DNA from: Acidobacteriota bacterium
GTDB lineage: Bacteria > Acidobacteriota > Blastocatellia > Pyrinomonadales > Pyrinomonadaceae
Direction: 5' to 3'
DNA length: 64,000 bases
Assembly (NCBI GenBank): GCA_003697135.1
Contig: RFGC01000019.1
Span: 1-64,000, forward strand
Shown one piece after another: positions 18,677 to 27,221 of this stretch; the first letter of the stretch is position 1, and every line of letters starts with the position of its first letter. A program made the position numbers and the translations under genes. Under the pieces are notes generated by a model. It saw only the letters and a program-made list of their open reading frames with translations. It had not been told where the DNA came from and ran no database searches.

Positions 18677-19651
18677 ATGGAGAAGATTACCGTTAGAGCA
18701 CCTGCAACTGTGGCGAATGTTGTTTGTGGATTCGATTGTTTGGGCTTTGCAATAAAAGAGCCTTTCGATGAAATCACTATCAGCATAATCGAAGAGCAGA
18801 CGGTAAAAATCAAACATCTCGATAATTTTAACTTACCAACAGAAGCCGATCAAAATGTTGCCGGGAAAGCCGTGTTGGCGATGATTGAAAAAATCCAAAG
18901 TAGCGACCATAAAAAACCACTTTCACCGCCAAAGAACCTTGAACACATAGGCTTTCAAATTGAAATCAAAAAAGGCATCAAACCCGGTAGCGGCATTGGC
19001 TCAAGCGCCGCAAGCGCTGTCGGAGCTGTTGTTGCGGCTAATGAACTTCTTGGGAATCATTTTCGCACAAACGAACTTCTCGAATTTGCTCTCGCAGGCG
19101 AAGAACTGGCTTCACAAGGAAGACATGCCGATAACATCGCACCTTGTCTTCTCGGTGGTTTTACTTTGGTTCGCTCGGTTGACCCTTTGGACATTGTTAA
19201 ACTCGAATTCCCGCCCTTGTTCGTTACCGTAATTCACCCTCAAATCGAGATTAAAACTAGCGAAGCTAGAAAAATTCTGCCTCAGCAGATTCCGTTGAAG
19301 ACAGCGGTTAAGGCATGGTCAAATCTCGGAGCTTTCGTCTCCGCACTTTCAAAAGGCGATTACGAACTTCTCGCAAGAAGCATGGAAGACGAAATCATAG
19401 AACCAGTGCGAAAAGGGCTGATACCTTATTTCGATGAATTGAAGAAAGCTGGACTAAAAGCAGGTGCGCTTGGTGGAGGCATTTCGGGATCAGGTCCTAG
19501 CGTCTTTATGCTCAGCAAATCTCAAGAAATAGCTCAAAACGTAGCTCAAGAAATGTCAGGAATACTCGATAAAAACAGAATTCCTTTCAAGGCGTATGTT
19601 TCCGAAATAGATTCAGAAGGAACGAAGGTGATTCCAAGACGCAAGGCATAA
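18677..19651 (+). CDS. thrB: Homoserine kinase
   Basis: A 324-residue GHMP kinase making O-phosphohomoserine for ThrC. Seen are RAPATVANVVCGFDCLGFA at the N-terminus, the ATP-binding loop PGSGIGSSAASAVGAV and the C-terminal GGGISGSGPSVF. ATG at 18677 is preferred to an in-frame TTG two codons upstream. No strong Shine-Dalgarno is visible. Its promoter must overlap the start of thrC. Confidence 0.95.
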   Translation: MEKITVRAPATVANVVCGFDCLGFAIKEPFDEITISIIEEQTVKIKHLDNFNLPTEADQNVAGKAVLAMIEKIQSSDHKKPLSPPKNLEHIGFQIEIKKGIKPGSGIGSSAASAVGAVVAANELLGNHFRTNELLEFALAGEELASQGRHADNIAPCLLGGFTLVRSVDPLDIVKLEFPPLFVTVIHPQIEIKTSEARKILPQQIPLKTAVKAWSNLGAFVSALSKGDYELLARSMEDEIIEPVRKGLIPYFDELKKAGLKAGALGGGISGSGPSVFMLSKSQEIAQNVAQEMSGILDKNRIPFKAYVSEIDSEGTKVIPRRKA

Positions 19652-19656
19652 AATTA

Positions 19657-20883
19657 TCAAACCCTTGAAGCCAACTCCTCGTAAAGTTTTCTTACATCGG
19701 CTATTAACCGCTCTTTAGAGTAATTCTGTTTTACGAAATCGAAACCTGCTTTCGAGATTTTATGCCGCAATACTTCGTCGCTTATCAAACGCTGAAGTCC
19801 GCTATAGAAACCTTCAGAATCGCCTGATTTAACGCCGATGCCGCGCTCACAAATGAAAAATCTGTTTTCTTCCGATTTGATTTCCCCAAGCAAATCTCTA
19901 ACACCGCCAACCATCGTCGAAATCACAGGTTTTGAGCTTGCCATTGCCTCGATTAACGAAAGCGGAGTCCCTTCATTTAGCGAAGTCAGTGCCACAATGT
20001 CCAACCCTGCATAGAAACAATCAGCATCATCGCGATTCCCTGCAAATATCGTGACGTCGTCAACCTTCAACTCCCGAGCTTTTCGCTCCAAACTTTCTCT
20101 CAGATGCCCATCGCCGATGATAATGAATTTAACAGAACGCTGAAGCCGATTTTTACAAAGCCTTGCAACTTCGAGAAAAAGCGAGTGATTTTTTATCTCT
20201 GTTAACCTTCCGACAATTCCGATCAAAATCTCATCAGGAGCTACAGAAAACTCACTGCGAAACCTTTCTCGCTTTGAGCTTGATAGAACAAATGGCGATA
20301 AATCAATCCCAAGCGGGATTATTGCAAATTGCTCGGACTTGCCTACTTTGTATTTTTCATGAATTTCCTCAAACTGCTGTTTGCTTATGACAATGATTTT
20401 ATCGGTAGCAATCAGAGCCAGGATTTTTTCGATAGAAAGAAAAAACTTTGTTTTCAAACGTCCGTAGTAGCTATGGAAAATATGTCCATGGTAGGTGTGA
20501 ATCATTTTCACTTTGCGAGGTTTGCCAATAAGTGTTCTCGGCGTGAACCAACGATAAAAGAAACCCGCAACTCTTCCTAAAGTTCCTGCTTTAGCTGTGT
20601 GAGTGTGAATTATATCGGGCTTTTCCCTTAACAAAATGCGATATATCTTCAAAAGCGAGATAAAATCTTTCAGAGAGAGTTCACGGCTCATTTCAGGTAT
20701 GAAGATCGGCTCTACCTGATTCTGAAAAGCGAAGTAACTCATGTCATCTTCGCCTTCAGGAACACTTCCAGCTATTAAAACCGACTGAAATCTATTATCT
20801 TGCAAAGCCTTTGTAAGCCATACGACATGGCGTGCAGGGCCACCGACATTCAGCCTTGCAATGATTCGGACAATTTTTATCAC
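19657..20883 (-). CDS. Glycosyltransferase family 4
   Basis: About 408 residues with a GT-B fold. The N-terminal LNVGGPARHVVWLTKAL is the usual acceptor-side loop, with IIHTHTAKAGTLGR following. The C-terminal donor domain has GIVGRLTEIKNHSLFLE and ALTSLNEGTPLSLIEAMASSKPVIST, the E(x7)E-type motif. I prefer GTG at 20883, 7 nt after the PNP stop; the longest frame begins with TTG inside PNP. No Shine-Dalgarno is seen, so it may be coupled to PNP. The sugar and acceptor are unknown. Confidence 0.88.
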   Translation of the reverse strand: MIKIVRIIARLNVGGPARHVVWLTKALQDNRFQSVLIAGSVPEGEDDMSYFAFQNQVEPIFIPEMSRELSLKDFISLLKIYRILLREKPDIIHTHTAKAGTLGRVAGFFYRWFTPRTLIGKPRKVKMIHTYHGHIFHSYYGRLKTKFFLSIEKILALIATDKIIVISKQQFEEIHEKYKVGKSEQFAIIPLGIDLSPFVLSSSKRERFRSEFSVAPDEILIGIVGRLTEIKNHSLFLEVARLCKNRLQRSVKFIIIGDGHLRESLERKARELKVDDVTIFAGNRDDADCFYAGLDIVALTSLNEGTPLSLIEAMASSKPVISTMVGGVRDLLGEIKSEENRFFICERGIGVKSGDSEGFYSGLQRLISDEVLRHKISKAGFDFVKQNYSKERLIADVRKLYEELASRV

Positions 20884-20890
20884 TGATAAA

Positions 20891-21787
20891 TCAGACTGTT
20901 TTCTCAGCAAAGTTTTGGAAGCCTTCAAGTTCGCCAATTTTGACTATGATTCTCTTCAGAAGCTCGTTGAAGATTTCGGCAATTTCCCTGCCCATCTCCA
21001 TAACTTCTTGATGGTTTATGAAACCTTCGTCAATTCCAGCTGCCATATTTGCTAAGCAAGAGATTCCCAAAATCTTCATTCCCATGTGCTTTGCTGTGAT
21101 TGCTTCAGGCACGGTTGACATTCCGACTGCATCGGCACCTAATAATCTCAACATTCTAACCTCAGCAGGAGTTTCGTAAGTTGGTCCCGGCAAAGCACAA
21201 TAAACACCACGCCTTAAAATCCTTCTAAATTCTTTTTCCAATCCTTTCTCGACCCTTTCTTTCATGAGTTTTTCGGCTTCCTCGCTGGCAATTTTTTGAT
21301 ATTGTTTGCAGTAAACTTCAGTCATATCGGGGAATCGAGGCCCGAATCTTTCATCATTCGCACCACGCAAAGGATTTACACCGATTAGGTTGATGTGATC
21401 TCTGATAAGAAGCAGAGTGCCGGGTCTGTTGCTTGTTCTGATGCTTCCAGCCGCATTTGTCAAAATCAAGGATTTTATTCCGAGCAGTCCGAAAGTTCTT
21501 ATCGGGAAAACTACCTGCTCCATCTCATATCCTTCGTAATAATGAAAACGTCCTTGCTGAATTGCAACCGGAATACCTTCTATTTCGCCCAAAACCATTT
21601 GCCCGGCATGTCCTTCGACAGTTGATCTCGCAAAATGCGGTATTTCATCGTAAGGAATCCGCACCGAGTCTGTCGCATAATCAGCAAAAGCTCCTAAACC
21701 GCTTCCTAAAACAACAGCGACTTTAACGGGCTTACTGTATCTTGACTTGATGAATTCAGCCGCTTCTTTTGCCTTTTCGTAACTCAT
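20891..21787 (-). CDS. punA: Purine-nucleoside phosphorylase (trimeric type)
   Basis: A 298-residue enzyme splitting inosine or guanosine with phosphate to free base and ribose-1-phosphate. Motifs are VVLGSGLGAFAD (phosphate loop), STVEGHAGQMVLG, QGRFHYYEGY, LTNAAGSI, PGPTYETPAEVRMLRLLGADAVGMSTVPE. It directly follows a nucleoside-type ABC permease (16-nt gap), which supports a joint role in nucleoside uptake and salvage. Confidence 0.95.
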   Translation of the reverse strand: MSYEKAKEAAEFIKSRYSKPVKVAVVLGSGLGAFADYATDSVRIPYDEIPHFARSTVEGHAGQMVLGEIEGIPVAIQQGRFHYYEGYEMEQVVFPIRTFGLLGIKSLILTNAAGSIRTSNRPGTLLLIRDHINLIGVNPLRGANDERFGPRFPDMTEVYCKQYQKIASEEAEKLMKERVEKGLEKEFRRILRRGVYCALPGPTYETPAEVRMLRLLGADAVGMSTVPEAITAKHMGMKILGISCLANMAAGIDEGFINHQEVMEMGREIAEIFNELLKRIIVKIGELEGFQNFAEKTV

Positions 21788-21803
21788 AATTGCTTCGAGA
21801 AAA

Positions 21804-22712
21804 CTATTTTTCCTTTCTGTAAGGAATTCCTAATGCTTTCGGTGGACGAGATAGTCCGATGAATCCTGCCAAAACGATTATGGTTAAAACATAAGGAATC
21901 ATCTGAATAAACTGAACCGGAATATCTTCGCCCGAAGGAAGTTTTACAACACCCTGAATTTGAAAAGACAAAGCTTCGGTAAACCCAAAAAACAGACAAG
22001 CAAAAAGAACCGGGACAGGACGCCATTTTGCAAGGATCAGAGCCGCCAGCGCAATGAATCCACGTCCTGCGGTCATGCCGCGTGTAAAAAGCGAGCTTTG
22101 CCCGATTGAAAGATAGGCTCCACCTGCCGCGGCAAGCATTCCGGAAATTATCACTGCCGTGTATCTGAGCTTTAGAACATCAATACCTGCCGAATCTGCC
22201 GCTTCCGGGTTTTCACCAACGGCACGAAGTCTCAATCCAAAAGGTGTTTTGTAAAGAACATACCAGCAAACTGGAATCAAAGCGAATGCTATAATTGAAG
22301 CGACAGAAACGCTATTAAAAAGCTGTGGTAGAAGAAATTCTTTCGGAATTTGCGGAGTCGAGCCTGTGGAATCATAAATTGCACCGCTTAAAAATTGCGG
22401 TAGCCCCAGCATTAGAAGATTTATCGCAAAGCCTGCAACAACTTGATTAGCTTCAAACCTTATAACAGCAATTGCATAAATAAGCCCAACAATTGCTCCC
22501 GCAACAATGCCACCAGTAAAGCCCAAAAAAGAACTTTGAAACTCGAAAGTTAAAACCGCAGCCGTGAAAGCTCCCGCAAGCATCATGCCTTCCAAAGCTA
22601 TATTGATAACGCCCGATCTTTCAGAGAATAGACCACCCAGAGCGGCGAAAATCAAAGGAGTCGCTAAACGAATCGAAGAAAACAGAAGCGAAAAAGTTAA
22701 AAGCTCAGACAT
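21804..22712 (-). CDS. ABC transporter permease, nucleoside/simple-sugar type (NupQ-like)
   Basis: A 302-residue membrane protein with about eight to nine hydrophobic segments and the conserved pieces PLIFAALGGLFSERSGVINIALEGMM and LRAVGENPEAADSAGID (each quoted in part of its family motif). It is the shorter of the two permease types in BmpA-type nucleoside importers and probably pairs with the longer one at 4148-5248. It sits upstream of PNP in one leftward transcription unit. The ATPase and substrate-binding lipoprotein are not in the window. Confidence 0.88.
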   Translation of the reverse strand: MSELLTFSLLFSSIRLATPLIFAALGGLFSERSGVINIALEGMMLAGAFTAAVLTFEFQSSFLGFTGGIVAGAIVGLIYAIAVIRFEANQVVAGFAINLLMLGLPQFLSGAIYDSTGSTPQIPKEFLLPQLFNSVSVASIIAFALIPVCWYVLYKTPFGLRLRAVGENPEAADSAGIDVLKLRYTAVIISGMLAAAGGAYLSIGQSSLFTRGMTAGRGFIALAALILAKWRPVPVLFACLFFGFTEALSFQIQGVVKLPSGEDIPVQFIQMIPYVLTIIVLAGFIGLSRPPKALGIPYRKEK

Positions 22713-22818
22713 GGCAAGGCTTGTAAAAACGATGTTAAATCAACAAGCTAGCAAACTCACACCAAAAACTCAAGTAAGCGTTAAACACAAACTAATTTAT
22801 GCCACCTTGAAGAATTTC

Positions 22819-23676
22819 TCAATTTCTGCGAGATTCAATTTTGAATCTCCCAAGCTCGGCAAGTATTGGCCGAAGTTTATCGGTAAGTTTTTGATGCACT
22901 TTGCGACTTGTCGCCAGAATTCCGTTATAGTTTTGCGTGTCGGAAAGATTGTATTTTATTTTTTCGCCGAACAAGTCTGTCAAAACACCGCCAGCCTCTT
23001 CTAAAATTGCTTGCGGCGCGCATGTATCCCAAAACTTCGTGTGTGGTGAAAGATGAATGTAAACATCGGCTTTCCCTTCCGCTATCAATCCAATCTTCAA
23101 TCCGACAGAACCATGAGCAATCTGATTTTTGAAATTCAGGCGATTGAAAATCTCGGAAATCTTCGGGCTTCGATGAAGTCGGCTGGTTACCAATGTCATT
23201 TCCTCGAATTCATCCTTTTCAGAAACGTGGAGTCTTTGCGGCGGACTTTCATTTTCACTCAAAAAAGCGCCTTTCCCTTCAGAAGCGAAAAAGAGACGCC
23301 GTAAAGCTGGTTGATAAACAACGCCTACCACAGGCCGATCCTGATAAGCTAAACCTATGTGAACGGCAAAATCTTTCGCCTTCTCAACAAAACCTTTTGT
23401 CCCATCAATCGGATCGATTATCCAAACTCTCTGCTTGCTAAGCCTTTCTGGATTGTCTTCTGCTTCCTCCGAAAGAATCCCGTCCTCTGGAAAAATCTCC
23501 TTAAGACCGCTAACGATTATTTCTCCTGCTGTTTTATCTGCCTCCGTCACAGGCTCGACAAAATCGTTCTTAAGTATCTTTTGGTGAACCTGAAAGCCTT
23601 TCTCGTAGAACTCCATTATGCAATCGCCCGCCTTTCGGGCAAGACTAATAGCAACTTCAAGCTCTCTTTCAAACAT
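22819..23676 (-). CDS. Inositol monophosphatase-family phosphatase, CysQ-like
   Basis: A 285-residue metal-dependent phosphatase. The metal ligands are E70/E71 (ILSEEAED) and D88, D91 in WIIDPIDGTKGF, with a third aspartate in WDTCAPQAILEEAGG. FVEKAKDFAVHIGL after the DGT motif resembles CysQ, which removes 3'-phosphoadenosine 5'-phosphate left by sulfate assimilation. A role on inositol phosphate or other sugars is possible. Divergent from the msr gene. Confidence 0.88.
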   Translation of the reverse strand: MFERELEVAISLARKAGDCIMEFYEKGFQVHQKILKNDFVEPVTEADKTAGEIIVSGLKEIFPEDGILSEEAEDNPERLSKQRVWIIDPIDGTKGFVEKAKDFAVHIGLAYQDRPVVGVVYQPALRRLFFASEGKGAFLSENESPPQRLHVSEKDEFEEMTLVTSRLHRSPKISEIFNRLNFKNQIAHGSVGLKIGLIAEGKADVYIHLSPHTKFWDTCAPQAILEEAGGVLTDLFGEKIKYNLSDTQNYNGILATSRKVHQKLTDKLRPILAELGRFKIESRRN

Positions 23677-23678
23677 AA

Positions 23679-23756
23679 TGAAAGTTTAACCGATTGTAGC
23701 ACTCCAATCACAGGCATTGAGTTTGTTTTCTTATATGTCTGAATGATAAACTTTCA
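23679..23756. repeat. 10-bp inverted repeat at both edges of the cysQ-like/msr divergent gap
   Basis: TGAAAGTTTA (23679-23688) and its exact complement TAAACTTTCA (23747-23756) lie 2-3 nt from the start codons of the two divergent genes. Each gene therefore has TAAACTTTCA right before its start. On the cysQ-like side, TGCTACAAT also looks like an extended -10. Confidence 0.6.
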
Positions 23757-23759
23757 AAC

Positions 23760-24290
23760 ATGGCAGAAAGCCTGAAATTCTCAAAATCAGCCAACAGACA
23801 AACAATTTACGAAGAAATCATTCCCCAAATCGAGGCTTTGGTTAAGAACGAAACTGATCTAACGGCAAATTTAGCAAATATCGCTGCCGCTCTTAAGGAA
23901 GCTCTCGGTTTCTTTTGGGTCGGATTTTATCTCAAAAAAGGCAACCAATTAGTTTTGGGTCCATTTCAAGGTCCCATAGCTTGCACCAGAATTGACTTCA
24001 ACAAAGGCGTTTGTGGCTATGCTTATAGAAACAAATGCACAGTCATTGTCCCAAATGTTGACGAATTTCCCGACCATATCGCCTGTAGTTCACTATCAAA
24101 ATCCGAGATAGTTTTGCCAATTTTTGATAAACAAGGTGAAGTTTTTGGCGTATTAGACGTTGATAGTGATAAACTGAATGACTTTAGCGAAATTGATAAA
24201 CAAGGTTTGGAGAAAATCGTCCGTATTATCGAGGACATGATTGAAAAATCTAACCAAATGAATGCAGATAGCCTTAAGGCTATCTTTTGA
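23760..24290 (+). CDS. msrC: Free methionine-(R)-sulfoxide reductase (GAF domain)
   Basis: A 176-residue single GAF domain enzyme that reduces free, not protein-bound, methionine-R-sulfoxide. The three redox cysteines are C75 (GPIACTRI), C85 (KGVCGYA) and C109 (DHIACSS). Their 10- and 24-residue spacing matches the well-studied E. coli enzyme. KSEIVLPIFDKQGEVFGVLDVDS is the usual GAF end. It starts a rightward block whose next gene is an aldo-keto reductase. Confidence 0.92.
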   Translation: MAESLKFSKSANRQTIYEEIIPQIEALVKNETDLTANLANIAAALKEALGFFWVGFYLKKGNQLVLGPFQGPIACTRIDFNKGVCGYAYRNKCTVIVPNVDEFPDHIACSSLSKSEIVLPIFDKQGEVFGVLDVDSDKLNDFSEIDKQGLEKIVRIIEDMIEKSNQMNADSLKAIF

Positions 24291-24324
24291 TTTTTAACAA
24301 AATCAAAGCGAGAAGGAAGCAAAA

Positions 24325-25437
24325 ATGGTTGGATTCGCTACACCAGAAGGGACAAAACGCTTTTCTGATCGTTTTTCTGATTTGGCAAAAGGGCATTTCC
24401 GCAATGTAGAAGGATTGACCCTTTCTTCAATTGGGATCGGAACATACCTAGGCAATTGGGACGAAGAAACTGACAAAAACTACACCGATTCAATAATTCG
24501 GTTCGTCAAGCTCGGTGGAAACGTCATTGACACAGCCGCTAATTATCGTTTTCAACGAAGTGAAAGAAACATAGGTGCGGCACTTAAAACTTTGAGTAAT
24601 GAAGGCTTCCACCGTGAAGAGTTGTTTATATGCACAAAGGCAGGTTATCTGCCTTTTGATGGTGAACCGCCAGTAAATGTGAAAGAGTATTTTGAGGAAA
24701 ACTTTGTTAAAAAAGGAATTGCAAGTCACGAAGACTTAGTTGATGGAAGCCACTGCATGAGTCCTACCTACATTCAATCGCAACTTGAACAATCACTCAA
24801 AAACATGGGCATTGAAACCATTGACCTGTTTTACATACATAACCCCGAATCTCAACTGCAAGTGCTTGGCAAGCAGGTTTTTGAGAAAAGGCTTGCGAAG
24901 GCATTTGAAAAACTAGAAGAAAACAGAGCAAGCAGAAAAATCAGATTCTATGGCGTCGCCACTTGGAATGGTTTTAGAGTGCCACCTGAAAGTCGCCCTT
25001 ATCATGCTTTAGAAGACATATTTAACATTGCAAAGCAAGTTGGCGGTGAAAATCATGGCTTTAGATTCATACAACTTCCTTACAACGTTACGATGCTCGA
25101 AGCCTATGTTTTCGCAAACCAACCACTCGGAAATAAACTTCACCCGATACTAAAAATCGCTGAAGAACTTGGTGTTCATGTTTTTTGTAGTGCCTCGCTT
25201 CTTCAAGGAAGTTTGGCTAAGGAAATTTCAGAAGATTTCCGAAAGCCTTTTGGTCATCTTTCAAGTAATGCTTTAGTCGCCATACAGTTTGTGCGCTCCA
25301 CACCTGGCGTTACTACGGCACTTGTCGGCATGAGTCAAGTCGCTCATGTTGAAGAAAACATGCAACTCGCAAAAATCGAACCTCTCGAAAAGGAAAAGTT
25401 TGAAAAGATGTTGAATTTTGCAGAACTTGAGCAATAA
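24325..25437 (+). CDS. Aldo/keto reductase
   Basis: A 370-residue NADPH-dependent (beta/alpha)8 oxidoreductase. The catalytic residues fit the family: Asp in VIDTAANYRF, Tyr in the same strand, Lys in FICTKAGYLP and His in IDLFYIHNPE. The C-terminal nucleotide-binding stretch is STPGVTTALVGMSQVAHVEEN. AAGGA precedes the ATG. The substrate cannot be told. It is 34 nt after msrC, so both may be co-transcribed. Confidence 0.88.
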   Translation: MVGFATPEGTKRFSDRFSDLAKGHFRNVEGLTLSSIGIGTYLGNWDEETDKNYTDSIIRFVKLGGNVIDTAANYRFQRSERNIGAALKTLSNEGFHREELFICTKAGYLPFDGEPPVNVKEYFEENFVKKGIASHEDLVDGSHCMSPTYIQSQLEQSLKNMGIETIDLFYIHNPESQLQVLGKQVFEKRLAKAFEKLEENRASRKIRFYGVATWNGFRVPPESRPYHALEDIFNIAKQVGGENHGFRFIQLPYNVTMLEAYVFANQPLGNKLHPILKIAEELGVHVFCSASLLQGSLAKEISEDFRKPFGHLSSNALVAIQFVRSTPGVTTALVGMSQVAHVEENMQLAKIEPLEKEKFEKMLNFAELEQ

Positions 25438-25472
25438 TAAATTTTCTTGAAGTCAACTAAAGCATGTATTTG

Positions 25473-25502
25473 CAGGGAAAAAATTTGCAAGTATTTTCCC
25501 TG
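25473..25502 (+). repeat. 9-bp inverted repeat before the Mpo1-like gene
   Basis: CAGGGAAAA (25473-25481) and its exact complement TTTTCCCTG (25494-25502) enclose a 12-nt loop, 11 nt before the start of the next gene. A terminator for the reductase, an operator, or a leader hairpin are all possible. No U tract follows. Confidence 0.5.
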
Positions 25503-25513
25503 AAGCTAACCCT

Positions 25514-25843
25514 ATGAGAATAAAAAGCTACACCGAATTTTGGGACTTTTACATTCAAGAACACAGCAAACCGCTGACGAGGGCACTGCATTTTATCGGC
25601 ACTGCTTTGGGAATGATTTTGCTGGTTTGGTTTATATGGCGCGGAACCTGGTATTACTTTCCGCTTTGCTTCGTCGTAGGATATGGCTTTGCATGGTTTT
25701 CACATTTTTTCATCGAAAAAAATAAGCCTGCAACTTTCAAATATCCGCTTTGGTCATTCATTTCTGACTATCGAATGATGTTTTTCATGCTAACAGGCAA
25801 AATGAATAGCGAGGTCGAAAGAGTTTTGAAGAATAGAAACTAG
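25514..25843 (+). CDS. Mpo1-like membrane protein (DUF962)
   Basis: A 109-residue protein with the family landmarks FYIQEHSKPLTRALHFIGT, GYGFAWFSHFFIEKNKPATF and PLWSFISDYRMM. Two to three hydrophobic segments suggest the inner membrane. The yeast relative Mpo1 is a dioxygenase acting on 2-hydroxy fatty acids with conserved histidines, which are kept here. That this one does the same is inference. Confidence 0.88.
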   Translation: MRIKSYTEFWDFYIQEHSKPLTRALHFIGTALGMILLVWFIWRGTWYYFPLCFVVGYGFAWFSHFFIEKNKPATFKYPLWSFISDYRMMFFMLTGKMNSEVERVLKNRN

Positions 25844-25858
25844 AAGGAAGGAAAACTT

Positions 25859-27205
25859 ATGAAAAACCAGCTAAAAGAATTCATGAAATCAATTGGCAAT
25901 GACTCGGTTGCGGTGATTCCTGCCGCTCATGAAAAAACCCGCAGTTACGACACCGAATACAGATTCCGCCAAGATTCTGACTTTTACTATCTCACAGGTT
26001 TTCCCGAACCTGATGCCATAGCAGTTATTTCACCGGGAAACAAAAAAGCGCCTTACATTCTCTTTGTCCGCCCGCGTGATCCTGAAATGGAAATCTGGAA
26101 CGGTAGACGCGAGGGCGTCGAAGGCGCAGTTAAAAACTACGGCGCAAGCAAAGCCTATCCAATTGAAAAATTTGAAGAGATGCTCCCAAAACTGCTTAAC
26201 GGGAAAGAAAAACTTTATTATCGCTTCGGTGTTGATGACAAACTCGACAAAATCATTCTTCAGTATCTTTCCGTTCAAAGATTTCGCCGTTTGAAAACGC
26301 CATATCCACCGCACACGATAATTGATCCAACCCTAATCATAGGCGAGATGAGACTTCACAAAACACCAGAAGAGATTGAGTTGATGAAAAAGTCTGCCGA
26401 AATTGCGGCTGAAGCTCACATTATTGCGATGAAATCCGTAAAACCCGGCATGACCGAAGCTCAAGTTGAAGCAATCATCGAGCATCATTTTCGCATGCGC
26501 GGTGCATCCGGTCCTGCATATAATTCAATCGTAGGCTCAGGTGCAAATGCAACAATCTTGCATTACGTTGAAAATAATGCCGTTTTGAAAGATGGAGACT
26601 TGATTTTGATAGACGCCGGGTGCGAATACAAAGGTTATGCGTCCGATATAACACGCACTTTCCCCATCAACGGAAGATTCACAAAAGCCCAGCGCGAAAT
26701 TTACGATGTTGTCCTAGAAACTCAACTTGAATGCATAAAGGCAACCAGAAAAGGCGTTACCGTAAAAGAACGTCAAGACCTCTCGATAGAGCTTTTAACT
26801 GAAGGAATGAAAAAGCTAGGACTTTTGAAAGGTAGCACGAAAAAACTCATCAAAGAAAAGGCTTACATGCGATATTACATGCATGGCGTCGGGCATTATC
26901 TCGGTCTTGACGTTCACGATGCAGGAAGATATTTCCTTGATCAACAAACAAGATTTTCACGCCCTTTTGAACCGGGAATGGTTTTGACGGTGGAACCAGG
27001 AATTTACATTCAACCCGACGACAAAGAAGCTCCAGCTAAATACAGAGGAATCGGTGTCAGAATCGAAGACGACGTTTTGGTAACCGAAGAAGGCAACGTA
27101 ATACTTACTTCAAAGGTCCCGAAAGACCCTGAAGAAATCGAAGAACTTATGAACTCACCTAAAAAAGCTGAAGAATTCATGGAACTGATAGCATCAGGAC
27201 GATGA
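25859..27205 (+). CDS. pepP: Xaa-Pro aminopeptidase (aminopeptidase P, M24B)
   Basis: A 448-residue metallopeptidase removing the N-terminal residue before proline. The N-terminal creatinase-like domain has FRQDSDFYYLTGFPEPDA. The dinuclear metal site is complete: LIDAGCEYKGYASDITRTFP (two Asp), MHGVGHYLGLDVHD (His), VEPGIYI (Glu) and RIEDDVLVTEEG (Glu). AAGGAAGG precedes the ATG. Cytoplasmic. Confidence 0.96.
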   Translation: MKNQLKEFMKSIGNDSVAVIPAAHEKTRSYDTEYRFRQDSDFYYLTGFPEPDAIAVISPGNKKAPYILFVRPRDPEMEIWNGRREGVEGAVKNYGASKAYPIEKFEEMLPKLLNGKEKLYYRFGVDDKLDKIILQYLSVQRFRRLKTPYPPHTIIDPTLIIGEMRLHKTPEEIELMKKSAEIAAEAHIIAMKSVKPGMTEAQVEAIIEHHFRMRGASGPAYNSIVGSGANATILHYVENNAVLKDGDLILIDAGCEYKGYASDITRTFPINGRFTKAQREIYDVVLETQLECIKATRKGVTVKERQDLSIELLTEGMKKLGLLKGSTKKLIKEKAYMRYYMHGVGHYLGLDVHDAGRYFLDQQTRFSRPFEPGMVLTVEPGIYIQPDDKEAPAKYRGIGVRIEDDVLVTEEGNVILTSKVPKDPEEIEELMNSPKKAEEFMELIASGR

Positions 27206-27221
27206 ATCGTTAGTAGATTCA

